From positions 264,473-328,472 of the forward strand of contig NZ_MTKN01000002.1 of the NCBI RefSeq assembly GCF_001975825.1: a stretch of 64,000 nt of DNA, given 5' to 3'. The DNA comes from [Flexibacter] sp. ATCC 35208 (GTDB lineage Bacteria; Bacteroidota; Bacteroidia; Chitinophagales; Chitinophagaceae). Below are positions 18,054-26,680 of this stretch, in pieces. A program made the position numbers and the translations under genes. Positions within the stretch are counted from its first letter, which is position 1. Every line of letters starts with the position of its first letter. The notes beneath the pieces were generated by a model, which had not been told where the DNA came from, did no database searches, and saw nothing but the letters and a program-made list of their open reading frames with translations.

Positions 18054-19889
18054 ATGTGCGGAATAGTCGCTTATATAGGCCAACGAGAAGCCTACCCCAT
18101 CGTTCTCAAAGGATTAAAAAGGCTTGAATATCGCGGTTACGACAGCGCCGGAGTGGCTTTAATAAATGATGGACTGAAGGTCTACAAGAAAAAAGGTAAA
18201 GTTTCTGAACTGGAAGATCACCTGACCGGAAAGAACACAAGTAGTCATATTGCTATAGGTCATACCCGCTGGGCAACCCACGGCGAACCTTGTGACAGAA
18301 ATTCTCATCCCCATATGTCGGGCAATGGCAAACTGGCCATGATCCACAACGGTATCATTGAAAACTATACCCAGCTGAAACAGGAACTGCTGAACAAAGG
18401 ACACGTGTTCACCAGCGATACAGATACAGAAGTCCTGATCCACTTTATCGAAGAGATTCAGCAAAGCAATCAATGCGGCCTTGAAGAAGCCCTGCGCATC
18501 GCCCTGAAAAGAGTGGTAGGCGCTTACGTGCTCGTGATCATGGACGAGGATAACCCTGATACCCTGATCGCTGCACGCAAAGGGAGTCCCCTCGTAATCG
18601 GCGTAGGCAAAGGCGAACACTTCCTCGCTTCCGATGCTTCTCCGATCATAGAGTATACTAAAGAAGTAGTATATGTAAACGACTACGAAATCGCCATCAT
18701 CAAAGCCGATGAACTGATCCTGAAAAATATCTCCAACGAAAGGCAGACGCCTTATATCCAGAAACTGGATATCGAACTGGCTGCGATTGAAAAAAGCGGT
18801 TACGACCACTTTATGCTCAAAGAGATATTTGAGCAACCACAAACGATCCTCGATAGCTTACGTGGCCGTCTGGATGCCAAAAAGGGCACCCTCACCATCG
18901 GTGGTATCCGCGATCACCTGTCACAACTGGCAGGCGCTAAGCGCATCATCATCGTGGCCTGTGGTACCTCCTGGCATGCGGGCCTCGTGGCTGAATATAT
19001 GATTGAAGAACTGTGCCGCATTCCCGTGGAAGTTGAATATGCTTCTGAGTTCCGCTACCGCAACCCGGTTGTTGGAGAAGGCGATGTGATCATAGCTGTA
19101 TCTCAATCCGGCGAAACTGCCGATACACTAGTGGCCATTGAAGCCGCTAAGAAAAAAGGCGCCACCATCCTCGGTGTGTGCAACGTAGTCGGTTCTTCTA
19201 TCGCCCGTATTTCAGATGCTGGTGCTTATACACACGCCGGTCCTGAAATCGGCGTGGCCAGTACAAAAGCCTTTACCGCCCAGCTGGCAGTATTGTGCCT
19301 CATTGGTCTGAAAGTAGCACAGGAAAAGGGCACTATCACCGAACAGCGCTTCCAGCACCTGCTGGATGAACTGGACAACATTCCTGAAAAAGTAGCCACC
19401 GCCCTGCAATTGAACGACCAGATCAAAAAAATCGCGGATAAGTACAAAGATGCCCGCGACTTCCTCTACCTGGGTCGTGGTTACAACTTCCCTGTAGCAC
19501 TGGAAGGTGCACTCAAACTAAAAGAGATCTCTTACATACATGCAGAAGGATACCCTGCTGCCGAAATGAAACATGGCCCTATCGCCCTGGTAGATGAAAA
19601 CCTGCCTGTGGTATTTGTGGCTACCCGCGACAGCTATTATGAGAAAGTAGTATCCAACATCCAGGAGATCAAGGCCCGCAAAGGCAAGGTCATTGCCGTG
19701 GTTACAGAAGGTGACCTCACCATTCCGCCTATGGCAGACGATGTGATCGTTATACCTGAAGCAGATGAACTCGTGGCGCCTATTGTTTCCGTAATTCCTT
19801 TGCAGTTACTCGCTTACCATATAGGCGTTCTGAAAGGATATGATGTGGATAAGCCAAGAAACCTGGCGAAGTCAGTGACTGTTGAATAA
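18054..19889 (+). CDS. glmS: glutamine--fructose-6-phosphate aminotransferase (isomerizing)
   Basis: 611-residue enzyme that makes glucosamine 6-phosphate for peptidoglycan and lipopolysaccharide. The N-terminal Ntn glutaminase domain starts with the nucleophile Cys2 in MCGIVAYIG (removal of Met1 needed). GHTRWATHG follows near 71-79, then two SIS domains (about 285-430 and 460-600) with SQSGETADT and the C-terminal LAKSVTVE typical of the family. I recognise no glmS ribozyme in the 190 bases upstream. It is followed after 15 bases by a DUF4954 gene, which is probably cotranscribed. Confidence 0.97.
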   Translation: MCGIVAYIGQREAYPIVLKGLKRLEYRGYDSAGVALINDGLKVYKKKGKVSELEDHLTGKNTSSHIAIGHTRWATHGEPCDRNSHPHMSGNGKLAMIHNGIIENYTQLKQELLNKGHVFTSDTDTEVLIHFIEEIQQSNQCGLEEALRIALKRVVGAYVLVIMDEDNPDTLIAARKGSPLVIGVGKGEHFLASDASPIIEYTKEVVYVNDYEIAIIKADELILKNISNERQTPYIQKLDIELAAIEKSGYDHFMLKEIFEQPQTILDSLRGRLDAKKGTLTIGGIRDHLSQLAGAKRIIIVACGTSWHAGLVAEYMIEELCRIPVEVEYASEFRYRNPVVGEGDVIIAVSQSGETADTLVAIEAAKKKGATILGVCNVVGSSIARISDAGAYTHAGPEIGVASTKAFTAQLAVLCLIGLKVAQEKGTITEQRFQHLLDELDNIPEKVATALQLNDQIKKIADKYKDARDFLYLGRGYNFPVALEGALKLKEISYIHAEGYPAAEMKHGPIALVDENLPVVFVATRDSYYEKVVSNIQEIKARKGKVIAVVTEGDLTIPPMADDVIVIPEADELVAPIVSVIPLQLLAYHIGVLKGYDVDKPRNLAKSVTVE

Positions 19890-19904
19890 TCTCAAAACGC
19901 TTAC

Positions 19905-22115
19905 ATGAACCTGATACAGAAAAAACCGCTCACTGAGCTGGGGTACAATTTTGTAGCAGCGCCTTATTTGCCGGAAGGAAAAGATGAATACTATCTCCGC
20001 GATCAGCAGTGGGGAAAGTCAAACATCTACCGGCATCTATCTGCATTGGAGATAGAGACGCTTGTTAGAAATGACAACACTTCTGACAACTGGAATAATA
20101 TTTCTGTCACGAATGAGTTCAACCCCCAATTGGTTAAGCACTGCCAGTTCTTTGGTATTGTGCGTATTGGAAAACTGGAACCTTACTTCCTGGAATTCCA
20201 TAACCTGCGCCTCCCTGTAGGATTGTACAACAGTACTATTTCTTCCTGCGACTTTGGCGACAATGTAGTCGTGCACAATGTGAACTTCCTGTCGCATTAC
20301 CTGATCGGCAACGATGTGATGATCTGTAATGTAAATGAAATGGCCACTACCGGTCATGCTAAATTCGGGAATGGGATCGTGAAAGAAGGCGAACCCGAAA
20401 ACCTGCGTATCTGGCTGGAGCTATGCAATGAAAACGGTGGCAGATCGATCATGCCCTTCGATGGTATGCTGCCCGGCGATGCATGGCTGTGGACCCGTAA
20501 CCGTGACGACAAGGAACTCCAGGAAAAATTCAAAGCCTTTACTGAACAACAGTTTGATAAGAAACGTGGCTACTATGGTATGGTAGGCGATCGCTGTGTG
20601 ATCAAGAATGTGAAGATCCTGAAAGACGTCATGATCGGCACAGATGCTTACCTGAAAGGCGCCAATAAAATTAAAAATGTCACCATCAATAGCAGTGCAG
20701 AAGCCTCTACACAAATAGGTGAAGGTTGTGAACTGGTGAATGGTATAGTAGGCTATGGCTGTCGCGTGTTCTATGGTGTGAAAGCCGTACGCTTCATCAT
20801 GGCATCACATTCACAGCTGAAGTATGGTGCGCGACTCATCAACTCTTATTTAGGTAACAACGCCACCATCTCCTGCTGCGAAGTATTGAATTCATTGATC
20901 TTCCCGGCACATGAGCAGCACCATAACAACTCCTTTTTATGTGCGGCCCTCATCATGGGACAGAGTAATATGGCTGCCGGTGCCACCATCGGTTCCAACC
21001 ATAACTCAAGAGGTCCGGATGGTGAAATCATTGCAGGGCGCGGTTTCTGGCCGGGTCTCTGCGTGAGCTTAAAACACAATTCCCGCTTTGCCACCTTTAC
21101 ACTGATTGCAAAAGGAAACTATATGCAGGAGATGGATATTCCATTTCCATTTAGTTTAGTGATCAATGATGAGCAGCATAATTGTCTGAAGATTATGACA
21201 GGCTATTGGTTCCTGCACAACATGTACGCACTGGCGCGTAACTCCTGGAAATACCTGGATCGTGACAAGCGTACAGATAAGACACAGCTGATAGAATACG
21301 ATTACCTGGCGCCGGATAGCGTGGAAGAAATGATTCACGCCATGGCACTGATGGAAGCCGCTACTGGTAAGGCATGGCACCTGCATACAGAAACAGATTG
21401 CCCTGAACTGACGGAGCAACACTATCGCCAGAAAGGACAGGATCTGCTGCTTAATCATCCTGTGGATGTAGCAAAACTGAAGATACTGATCAAAGGAGTG
21501 GAGAACAGTAATCGGGAAGTACACTTATTGAAAGTGCACAAAACCTACCCGTTATTCCGTGCATTGATCGTACTCTATGCAGTAAAAAATGTGCTACAGT
21601 TTGTAGAAACAAATGAGGTTAAAACATTTGAATCGATTCACAACATTGCACTCACCGCACAGCGTGAACCCTGGTACAATGTAGGCGGACAGCTGATGCC
21701 GGCATCTACCCTGCATGATTTGAAATGCGATATCCGGGAGGGGAAAGTGAGCAGCTGGGCAGATCTGCATGCACAATACCAGGAGATAGGTCAACGGTAT
21801 GCTACAGACAAATTGCAGCATGCTATTGCATCGCTCCTGTTTATACAGGAAAAAACAATCGCTGATTTTAATGCAGATTTCTTTATTGAATGTTTGCAGG
21901 CATCCATACAAACACAGACGTTATTGACAGAGGGAATTCAGAAATCAAGAGCGAAAGATTATGAGAATCCATTCAGGAAGATGACTTATGAAAATGAAGC
22001 AGAGATGGATGCGGTAGTGGGAAAGTTGGATGATAACAGTTTTATTAAGCAAACGCAGGAAGATCTGGTGACATATAAGCAAAAGGTAAAAGCGCTGATA
22101 AAACTCCTCGCATAA
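19905..22115 (+). CDS. DUF4954 protein with left-handed beta-helix region
   Basis: 736-residue protein recognised as the Bacteroidota DUF4954 family. The central part (about 95-400) has the repeating hydrophobic hexapeptide pattern of a left-handed beta helix, for example VIKNVKILKDVMIGTDAYLKGA, as in sugar-nucleotide transferases. Its C-terminal third is helical, with no signal peptide or membrane segment. The reaction is not established. Its placement 15 bases after glmS suggests a role in amino-sugar or UDP-sugar metabolism, which is inference. A strong terminator follows. Confidence 0.85.
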   Translation: MNLIQKKPLTELGYNFVAAPYLPEGKDEYYLRDQQWGKSNIYRHLSALEIETLVRNDNTSDNWNNISVTNEFNPQLVKHCQFFGIVRIGKLEPYFLEFHNLRLPVGLYNSTISSCDFGDNVVVHNVNFLSHYLIGNDVMICNVNEMATTGHAKFGNGIVKEGEPENLRIWLELCNENGGRSIMPFDGMLPGDAWLWTRNRDDKELQEKFKAFTEQQFDKKRGYYGMVGDRCVIKNVKILKDVMIGTDAYLKGANKIKNVTINSSAEASTQIGEGCELVNGIVGYGCRVFYGVKAVRFIMASHSQLKYGARLINSYLGNNATISCCEVLNSLIFPAHEQHHNNSFLCAALIMGQSNMAAGATIGSNHNSRGPDGEIIAGRGFWPGLCVSLKHNSRFATFTLIAKGNYMQEMDIPFPFSLVINDEQHNCLKIMTGYWFLHNMYALARNSWKYLDRDKRTDKTQLIEYDYLAPDSVEEMIHAMALMEAATGKAWHLHTETDCPELTEQHYRQKGQDLLLNHPVDVAKLKILIKGVENSNREVHLLKVHKTYPLFRALIVLYAVKNVLQFVETNEVKTFESIHNIALTAQREPWYNVGGQLMPASTLHDLKCDIREGKVSSWADLHAQYQEIGQRYATDKLQHAIASLLFIQEKTIADFNADFFIECLQASIQTQTLLTEGIQKSRAKDYENPFRKMTYENEAEMDAVVGKLDDNSFIKQTQEDLVTYKQKVKALIKLLA

Positions 22116-22133
22116 AATAAATGAACATATTAT

Positions 22134-22170
22134 AAAAAAGCCCCATCACTAAAGTGATGGGGCTTTTTTT
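22134..22170 (+). terminator. strong intrinsic terminator after glmS-DUF4954
   Basis: 17-base perfect stem with arms AAAAAAGCCCCATCACT and AGTGATGGGGCTTTTTT and a 2-base loop; the T tract lies in the right arm. Confidence 0.92.
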
Positions 22171-22358
22171 ATACCCTTTGTATAGTAGAATGCCGTTTCT
22201 ATAAGGGTACCATAAGGTCATTAAAAGGGTATTTGTATATCCTTTGGATATTGAGGTACCTATATAGTGAAGTAATAGTACTCATTTGGCGTTATTGTCG
22301 CGTTATTATTTCAATGAATAGTTTTAATATTGATCTTATAACCCCAAAATTGTTTGTT

Positions 22359-22898
22359 ATGGCTATTGTCAAAGACAACTTACTACTTCAGGCCGTGGAG
22401 GGCACTCTCGGCAATCAATTCACCATTTACAGGCGGAACGGGCAAATTATTATAGCGAAGAAGCGCGGTCCGTCAAAGAAAAAACCGACACAAAAGCAGC
22501 TGGAAGCGAGGTACAAGATGCTCGTTGCGGCAGCTTATGCAAAGGCGATCATACAGGACCCTGAGATAAAGGCTTATTATAAGTCTTTGGCAGGCCCCGG
22601 GCAGAATGCTTATAATATGGCGGTGAAGGATGCTTACCGTGCGCCGGAAATTCAGAATATCAGGTTAGAAGATATGGATGTGGTGGTAACGGCAAAAGAT
22701 GAATTCAGGGTAGCGGATGTGCAGGTAAGGGTGATAGATGATGCAGGTGTGATACTCGAAAGAGGATCGGCCATGTTAGGCAGGAACGGCGTGGATTGGT
22801 ATTATAAGGCAGCTGTGTTGCCGCCGGGTGGCCGCGTCATTGTGGTAGCGGTAGATCTGCCGGGGAATGAAAGGGTGGAAGAATTACTGATCACCTGA
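22359..22898 (+). CDS. hypothetical protein, 179 aa, of a type seen in Chitinophaga
   Basis: No named family assigned. The start was set at ATG 22359, whose product begins MAIVKDNLLLQAVEGTLG; the upstream frame is AT-rich, non-coding in appearance and would add 42 unlike residues. The first 60 residues are very basic (RRNGQIIIAKKRGPSKKKPTQ), followed by helices (AAAYAKAIIQDPEIKAYY), and the last 80 residues are a beta-rich, acidic domain. The architecture resembles small DNA-binding or structural proteins but this is a guess. There is no signal peptide. A 43-base copy of its 3' end follows downstream (22915-22957). Confidence 0.65.
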   Translation: MAIVKDNLLLQAVEGTLGNQFTIYRRNGQIIIAKKRGPSKKKPTQKQLEARYKMLVAAAYAKAIIQDPEIKAYYKSLAGPGQNAYNMAVKDAYRAPEIQNIRLEDMDVVVTAKDEFRVADVQVRVIDDAGVILERGSAMLGRNGVDWYYKAAVLPPGGRVIVVAVDLPGNERVEELLIT

Positions 22899-22902
22899 GT
22901 GA
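22860..22902 (+). repeat. 43-base imperfect direct repeat, copy 1 (3' end of the 179-aa gene)
   Basis: Starts in the last codons of the gene (CCGGGGAATGAAAGGG) and runs through its TGA stop and four bases past it. Copy 2 at 22915-22957 has 5 differences in 43. Confidence 0.8.
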
Positions 22903-22914
22903 TTGCAAATTTTA

Positions 22915-22957
22915 CCGGAAAATGAAACAGTGGAAGAATTGCTGATCACCTGAGTGA
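22915..22957 (+). repeat. 43-base imperfect direct repeat, copy 2, intergenic
   Basis: Starts CCGGAAAATGAAACAG and matches copy 1 at 38 of 43 positions, with a 55-base offset between copies. It looks like a decayed duplication of the gene's 3' end. Confidence 0.8.
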
Positions 22958-22970
22958 ATTAAAAAGTCGC

Positions 22971-22987
22971 CTCATAATATTTATGAG
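22971..22987. terminator. weak hairpin before tag
   Basis: CTCATAA / TTATGAG (7-base arms, 3-base loop), followed on the plus strand by a short C then T run. A low-confidence terminator for the upstream gene. Confidence 0.35.
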
Positions 22988-23014
22988 TCGCCCCCTTTTT
23001 GATTAAATTGCAGG

Positions 23015-23578
23015 ATGGAACCAAACCGCTGCTCATGGTCTACCAAAGACCAGCTCTACAAAGACTACCACGACAATGAATGGGGCGTTCCGCTTCACGA
23101 CGATACCCGCCTGTTCGAAATGATCAATCTCGAAGGTGCTCAGGCTGGTCTGAGCTGGTATACAGTGCTCACTAAAAGAGAAAACTACCGCAAAGCTTTT
23201 GACAACTGGGACGCAAAAAAGATTTCAAAATACACGGACAAAAAGATTGAATCCCTCATGGCGGATGCCGGCATTATCCGTAACCGCCTCAAAATAAACG
23301 GTACCGTTCTCAATGCAAAAGCATTCCTTGAAGTACAAAAGGAATTCGGCAGTTTTGACAAATACATCTGGAGTTTCGTGGGTGGTAAACCGATCGTCAA
23401 TCACTTCAAATCACTGAGTGAGGTACCAGCTAAAACCCATATCTCCGATGCGATGAGCAAAGACCTGCTCAAGCGTGGATTTAAGTTCGTGGGCTCTACT
23501 ATCTGCTACGCCTTTATGCAGGCCACAGGTATGGTAGATGACCACGTAGCAGATTGCTGGAGGAGGAAGAAAAAGTAA
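23015..23578 (+). CDS. tag: DNA-3-methyladenine glycosylase I
   Basis: 187-residue HhH-family base-excision enzyme that removes 3-methyladenine from DNA. The family N-terminus NRCSWSTKDQLYKDYHDNEWGVPLHDD carries the Cys and His of the structural zinc site; the LEGAQAGLSWYTVLTKRENY segment is the glycosylase signature. The C-terminal part 'TGMVDDHVADCW' holds the remaining His and Cys ligands. Length is normal. Its stop codon touches that of the convergent peroxidase gene with no base between them. Confidence 0.95.
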   Translation: MEPNRCSWSTKDQLYKDYHDNEWGVPLHDDTRLFEMINLEGAQAGLSWYTVLTKRENYRKAFDNWDAKKISKYTDKKIESLMADAGIIRNRLKINGTVLNAKAFLEVQKEFGSFDKYIWSFVGGKPIVNHFKSLSEVPAKTHISDAMSKDLLKRGFKFVGSTICYAFMQATGMVDDHVADCWRRKKK

Positions 23579-24625
23579 TTAATCCGCTATCATCACTTCA
23601 CTGAAATCCGGGTTCTTCAAAAAATGTTTATCCGTAAGGGTGAGTAAGAACATATATAACTGCCGTTGTTCCTTTGGTGACAGTTGCATACCGCGTACTA
23701 AAGGATCAACGGTACTACCATTCTCCTGTCCATGATCATACATGGCAAACACCTGGAAAATATCAAAGAACCTTCCATCATGCATGTAAGGCGCACTCAC
23801 CATTACATTGCGTAAGGAAGGTACTTTAAACTTCATATAATCTCCTGTATTGTTTGTAATACGCATACGTCCCATATCATTCATATTCGGACTGTAAGGC
23901 AACCCATTATTCCGTGCAGTGAAGTCTGTAAAAAAAGGTTCTTTATGGCACCCTGCACACTTCTGCTGAAACGTTTTATAGCCACCTCCTTCCTCTGCCG
24001 TAAAGGTCACACCGGGTTCTCCCCTTCTCACACTGTCATACTTACTGTCAAAGCTGATCATAGTCGCCATGAACTGCGCCAGTGCTTTGAACATCCGCTG
24101 ACTCGTCACTTCTTCCGTACCATATGCCGCTTTGAACATTTGTTGGTATTTCTCATTGCATTTGAGCCGGTCTAACAGTTCATTCAGTGGCATGTCCATT
24201 TCATTTTCTGCAACGATGGGCGACATGGGTTGTATATCCAGGTGATTCACACCGCCATCCCACATGAAATCTTTTTGCCAGATCAGGTTGAACAAAGTAG
24301 GTACAGAACGCGTACCCATCCTACCATACACACCATGTGCCAGTGCATGGTCAAAATGACCGAATGCGGCAAACTGCTGATGACAAAATCCACAGGAAAC
24401 CGAACTATCGCGGGATAACTTCGGATCATAAAATAAATATCTTCCTAAGGCAATACCTTCTTTTGTCAATGGGTTTTTAGAAAAGTCATATACAGGTTTA
24501 GGGAGACTATCAGGCAATTGGAGGGTTACATAGGTGACACCAGGGCCAGGGCCTTTCCCACGGAGACTGATCCCCATCAGGAAAAGGCAGAATGCCATGA
24601 TCACATACGTCGCTTTGGAATTCAT
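23579..24625 (-). CDS. di-haem cytochrome c peroxidase (MbnH-like)
   Basis: 348-residue exported protein (N-terminal hydrophobic anchor or signal, about 5-20) of the CCP/MauG superfamily. Two c-type haem motifs are visible: CGFCH (Cys78, Cys81, His82) and CAGCH (Cys223, Cys226, His227). Superfamily members either reduce H2O2 or oxidise amino-acid side chains of a partner protein. Here the preceding gene encodes an MbnP-like protein, and the stop of that gene shares one base with this start (TAATG). That pairing favours an MbnH-type tryptophan-modifying role over a plain peroxidase; this is inference. Confidence 0.88.
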   Translation of the reverse strand: MNSKATYVIMAFCLFLMGISLRGKGPGPGVTYVTLQLPDSLPKPVYDFSKNPLTKEGIALGRYLFYDPKLSRDSSVSCGFCHQQFAAFGHFDHALAHGVYGRMGTRSVPTLFNLIWQKDFMWDGGVNHLDIQPMSPIVAENEMDMPLNELLDRLKCNEKYQQMFKAAYGTEEVTSQRMFKALAQFMATMISFDSKYDSVRRGEPGVTFTAEEGGGYKTFQQKCAGCHKEPFFTDFTARNNGLPYSPNMNDMGRMRITNNTGDYMKFKVPSLRNVMVSAPYMHDGRFFDIFQVFAMYDHGQENGSTVDPLVRGMQLSPKEQRQLYMFLLTLTDKHFLKNPDFSEVMIAD

Positions 24626-25332
24626 TATTTTGATTTAACGGAAAACATGTGACTGTAATTATCTGCAATCCGGTCTCCTATCGTACCTGGGGACATAAAG
24701 CCCGCCGTTTCACTAAAGCGGATCGGATTCGAACCATTGAACCAGGCCGCAGCATCTGCTACGAGGTCCACCACAGGCGTCTTGTCTGCCGAGACTACAA
24801 ATGATGTATTTACATGTATCATCCGCTGAGACTGGTGTGTGCCCCTATATCCTCCAATATGAAATTGCAATACATGCCCCGGTAAATGAGAAGCAGGAGA
24901 CGTGCCTTCCAGTTTCGCCATAATGTAACCACTGTTCCATGTCCAGAACATGCCGTAAAGAGGGTCTAAAGCCCCGCTCTGCACCCCCGTGCAGTTCATG
25001 ATACTATCTACCCCGATCATGAAAGAAACAGCCTTATATCGCCCCAATGGCAGCCCTGTGAGGGAGATCTTTTTGCTGGCGGCACTATCATCACTGACCA
25101 GGAAATATTCAGGTGGTAATTTAATAGCTTCTCCTGATTCATTGGTGAAGGAGAAATTGCTGAGGTAGTATTTGAATTTCGTAATGGTAAAGGTATCTCC
25201 CTGTGCGGTATAATAAGCTTTATTGGTCCGCATAGGCTGGTGGTTCACCTCGTGAGTGATGGTGATTGATACGGATTGTGATGCAACCGTATGACCGATC
25301 AAAAGGCAAAGGAATAACAATAACCGGTTCAT
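24625..25332 (-). CDS. MbnP-like periplasmic protein
   Basis: 235-residue exported protein with signal peptide (MNRLLLFLCLLIGHTVASQ). The order of conserved segments (ITKFKYYLSNF, YKAVSFMIGVDS, GALDPLYGMFWTWNSGYIMAKLEG, FHIGGY) matches the MbnP family, companions of di-haem MbnH enzymes first described in methanobactin operons but widespread outside them. MbnP of a methanotroph carries a kynurenine made from Trp by MbnH and binds copper. The two Trp of FWTW at about residue 114-116 are conserved candidates for such a change. No methanobactin genes are seen nearby. Confidence 0.85.
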   Translation of the reverse strand: MNRLLLFLCLLIGHTVASQSVSITITHEVNHQPMRTNKAYYTAQGDTFTITKFKYYLSNFSFTNESGEAIKLPPEYFLVSDDSAASKKISLTGLPLGRYKAVSFMIGVDSIMNCTGVQSGALDPLYGMFWTWNSGYIMAKLEGTSPASHLPGHVLQFHIGGYRGTHQSQRMIHVNTSFVVSADKTPVVDLVADAAAWFNGSNPIRFSETAGFMSPGTIGDRIADNYSHMFSVKSK

Positions 25333-25352
25333 GATCCGAATGTAGTTAAAAA

Positions 25353-25383
25353 AAATAGCTTCTGCGGATGGCAGAAGCTATTT
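25353..25383 (-). terminator. terminator of the fucose operon
   Basis: AAATAGCTTCTGC / GCAGAAGCTATTT, perfect 13-base stem with a 5-base loop and, reading the minus strand, eight T residues (through 25348). It sits 20 bases after the fucP stop and separates fucP from the MbnP gene. Confidence 0.9.
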
Positions 25384-25402
25384 ACATATTTCATGATGAG
25401 AA

Positions 25403-26650
25403 TCATCGCTGTTTATAACCCCAGCCGCCAAAGTAGAATACCACGGAGAAACAAACCAGTGGTACTACATAAGCGATGGCTGTCGATTTCATATCCGCCA
25501 GGGTACCCATTACATAAGGTACGATCGCACCACCTACTATGGCCATGATCTGGAAGGAAGAAGCCCTTTTGGTATGTACACCCAGATCTTTCACACCCAG
25601 TGCGAAGATGGAAGGGAACATGATAGACATAAAGAAGAAAATAGCCATCAGTGCATACACAGAGATCTCTCCATGACCGGCTATCACCAGCATACAAAGC
25701 AGCACGTTGATAAATGCATAGATCATCAGCAGCTTGTTAGGTTTTATTTTCCGCATGATGGCGGTACCCACAAATCTGCCTGCCAGGAATAATCCAAGCC
25801 CGATCGCCAGCAGTGACGATGCCTGCTTACTGGTAGTACCCTGCCAATATTCTGTAACATAGTTGATGAATAATGCGGCCACACCTACCTGAGCAGCTAC
25901 ATAAAAGAACTGGGCGATGATACCCCATATAAAATGGGAATGGGAAAATAATGGCTTCGCTTTCGCAGCAGCATCAAGACCTTCCTCCTCATCTTCCCTG
26001 ATCTCAGGCAATGGTGTACGGAAAAAGAACATGGCGATCAGTACGACAACAATACCAATAACAATGTAGGTAAGCTGAACGACCGTCAGGTCTTTGGCTG
26101 CGGAGACTGCTGCGGTTTTGTCTTCCAGGAACAGCTGCCCCCCGATGAAAGCGCCTAATGAAGACCCTGCGCCATTAAAACACTGTGACAGGTTCAGGCG
26201 AAATTCAGAAGTTTCACTTTTACCAAGCACGGTTACATAAGGATTCGCTGCCGTTTCAAGACAGGCCAGTCCACAGGCAAGGATAAACAATGCCGCCAGA
26301 AAGCCGTTGAAACTAAGCGCTCCTGCAGCGGGATAAAATAAAAACGCCCCTATTGCATACAGCACCAATCCCAGCAGGATACCTTTTTTGTAACCATATT
26401 TATTCATGAAGATGCCAGCCGGCAATGCCATCAGGAAGTATGCCCCGAAATAAGCAAACTGCAACAGAGTAGACTTTCTCTTCGTCACTTCCAGTACATC
26501 CTGAAAATGTTTGTTTAAAATATCGAGCAACCCATACGCAAATCCCCATAAAAAGAACAGGCTGGTCACCAGTATAAATGGAAACAGGTAACTCTTATTC
26601 GTATCGATGTTTGCCTTAACTGTGGAAGTGGACATTGTGGCTCCGGCCAT
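25403..26650 (-). CDS. fucP: L-fucose:H+ symporter
   Basis: 415-residue major-facilitator protein of the FucP (FHS) family with about twelve membrane segments. Signatures include LFFLWGFAYGLLDILNKHFQ (about 35-53), the FAYFGAYFLMALPAG segment and CLETAANPYVTVLG (about 130-144). It imports L-fucose with protons across the inner membrane. The start at 26650 gives a short N-terminus before helix 1; a second ATG (26635) is possible. It is the last gene of the fucose cluster, 30 bases after the first SDR gene. Galactose or another sugar is possible for this family, but the neighbours favour fucose. Confidence 0.9.
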   Translation of the reverse strand: MAGATMSTSTVKANIDTNKSYLFPFILVTSLFFLWGFAYGLLDILNKHFQDVLEVTKRKSTLLQFAYFGAYFLMALPAGIFMNKYGYKKGILLGLVLYAIGAFLFYPAAGALSFNGFLAALFILACGLACLETAANPYVTVLGKSETSEFRLNLSQCFNGAGSSLGAFIGGQLFLEDKTAAVSAAKDLTVVQLTYIVIGIVVVLIAMFFFRTPLPEIREDEEEGLDAAAKAKPLFSHSHFIWGIIAQFFYVAAQVGVAALFINYVTEYWQGTTSKQASSLLAIGLGLFLAGRFVGTAIMRKIKPNKLLMIYAFINVLLCMLVIAGHGEISVYALMAIFFFMSIMFPSIFALGVKDLGVHTKRASSFQIMAIVGGAIVPYVMGTLADMKSTAIAYVVPLVCFSVVFYFGGWGYKQR

Positions 26651-26680
26651 TGTGGAAAATTTGAATGGTTTAAAAATAAG

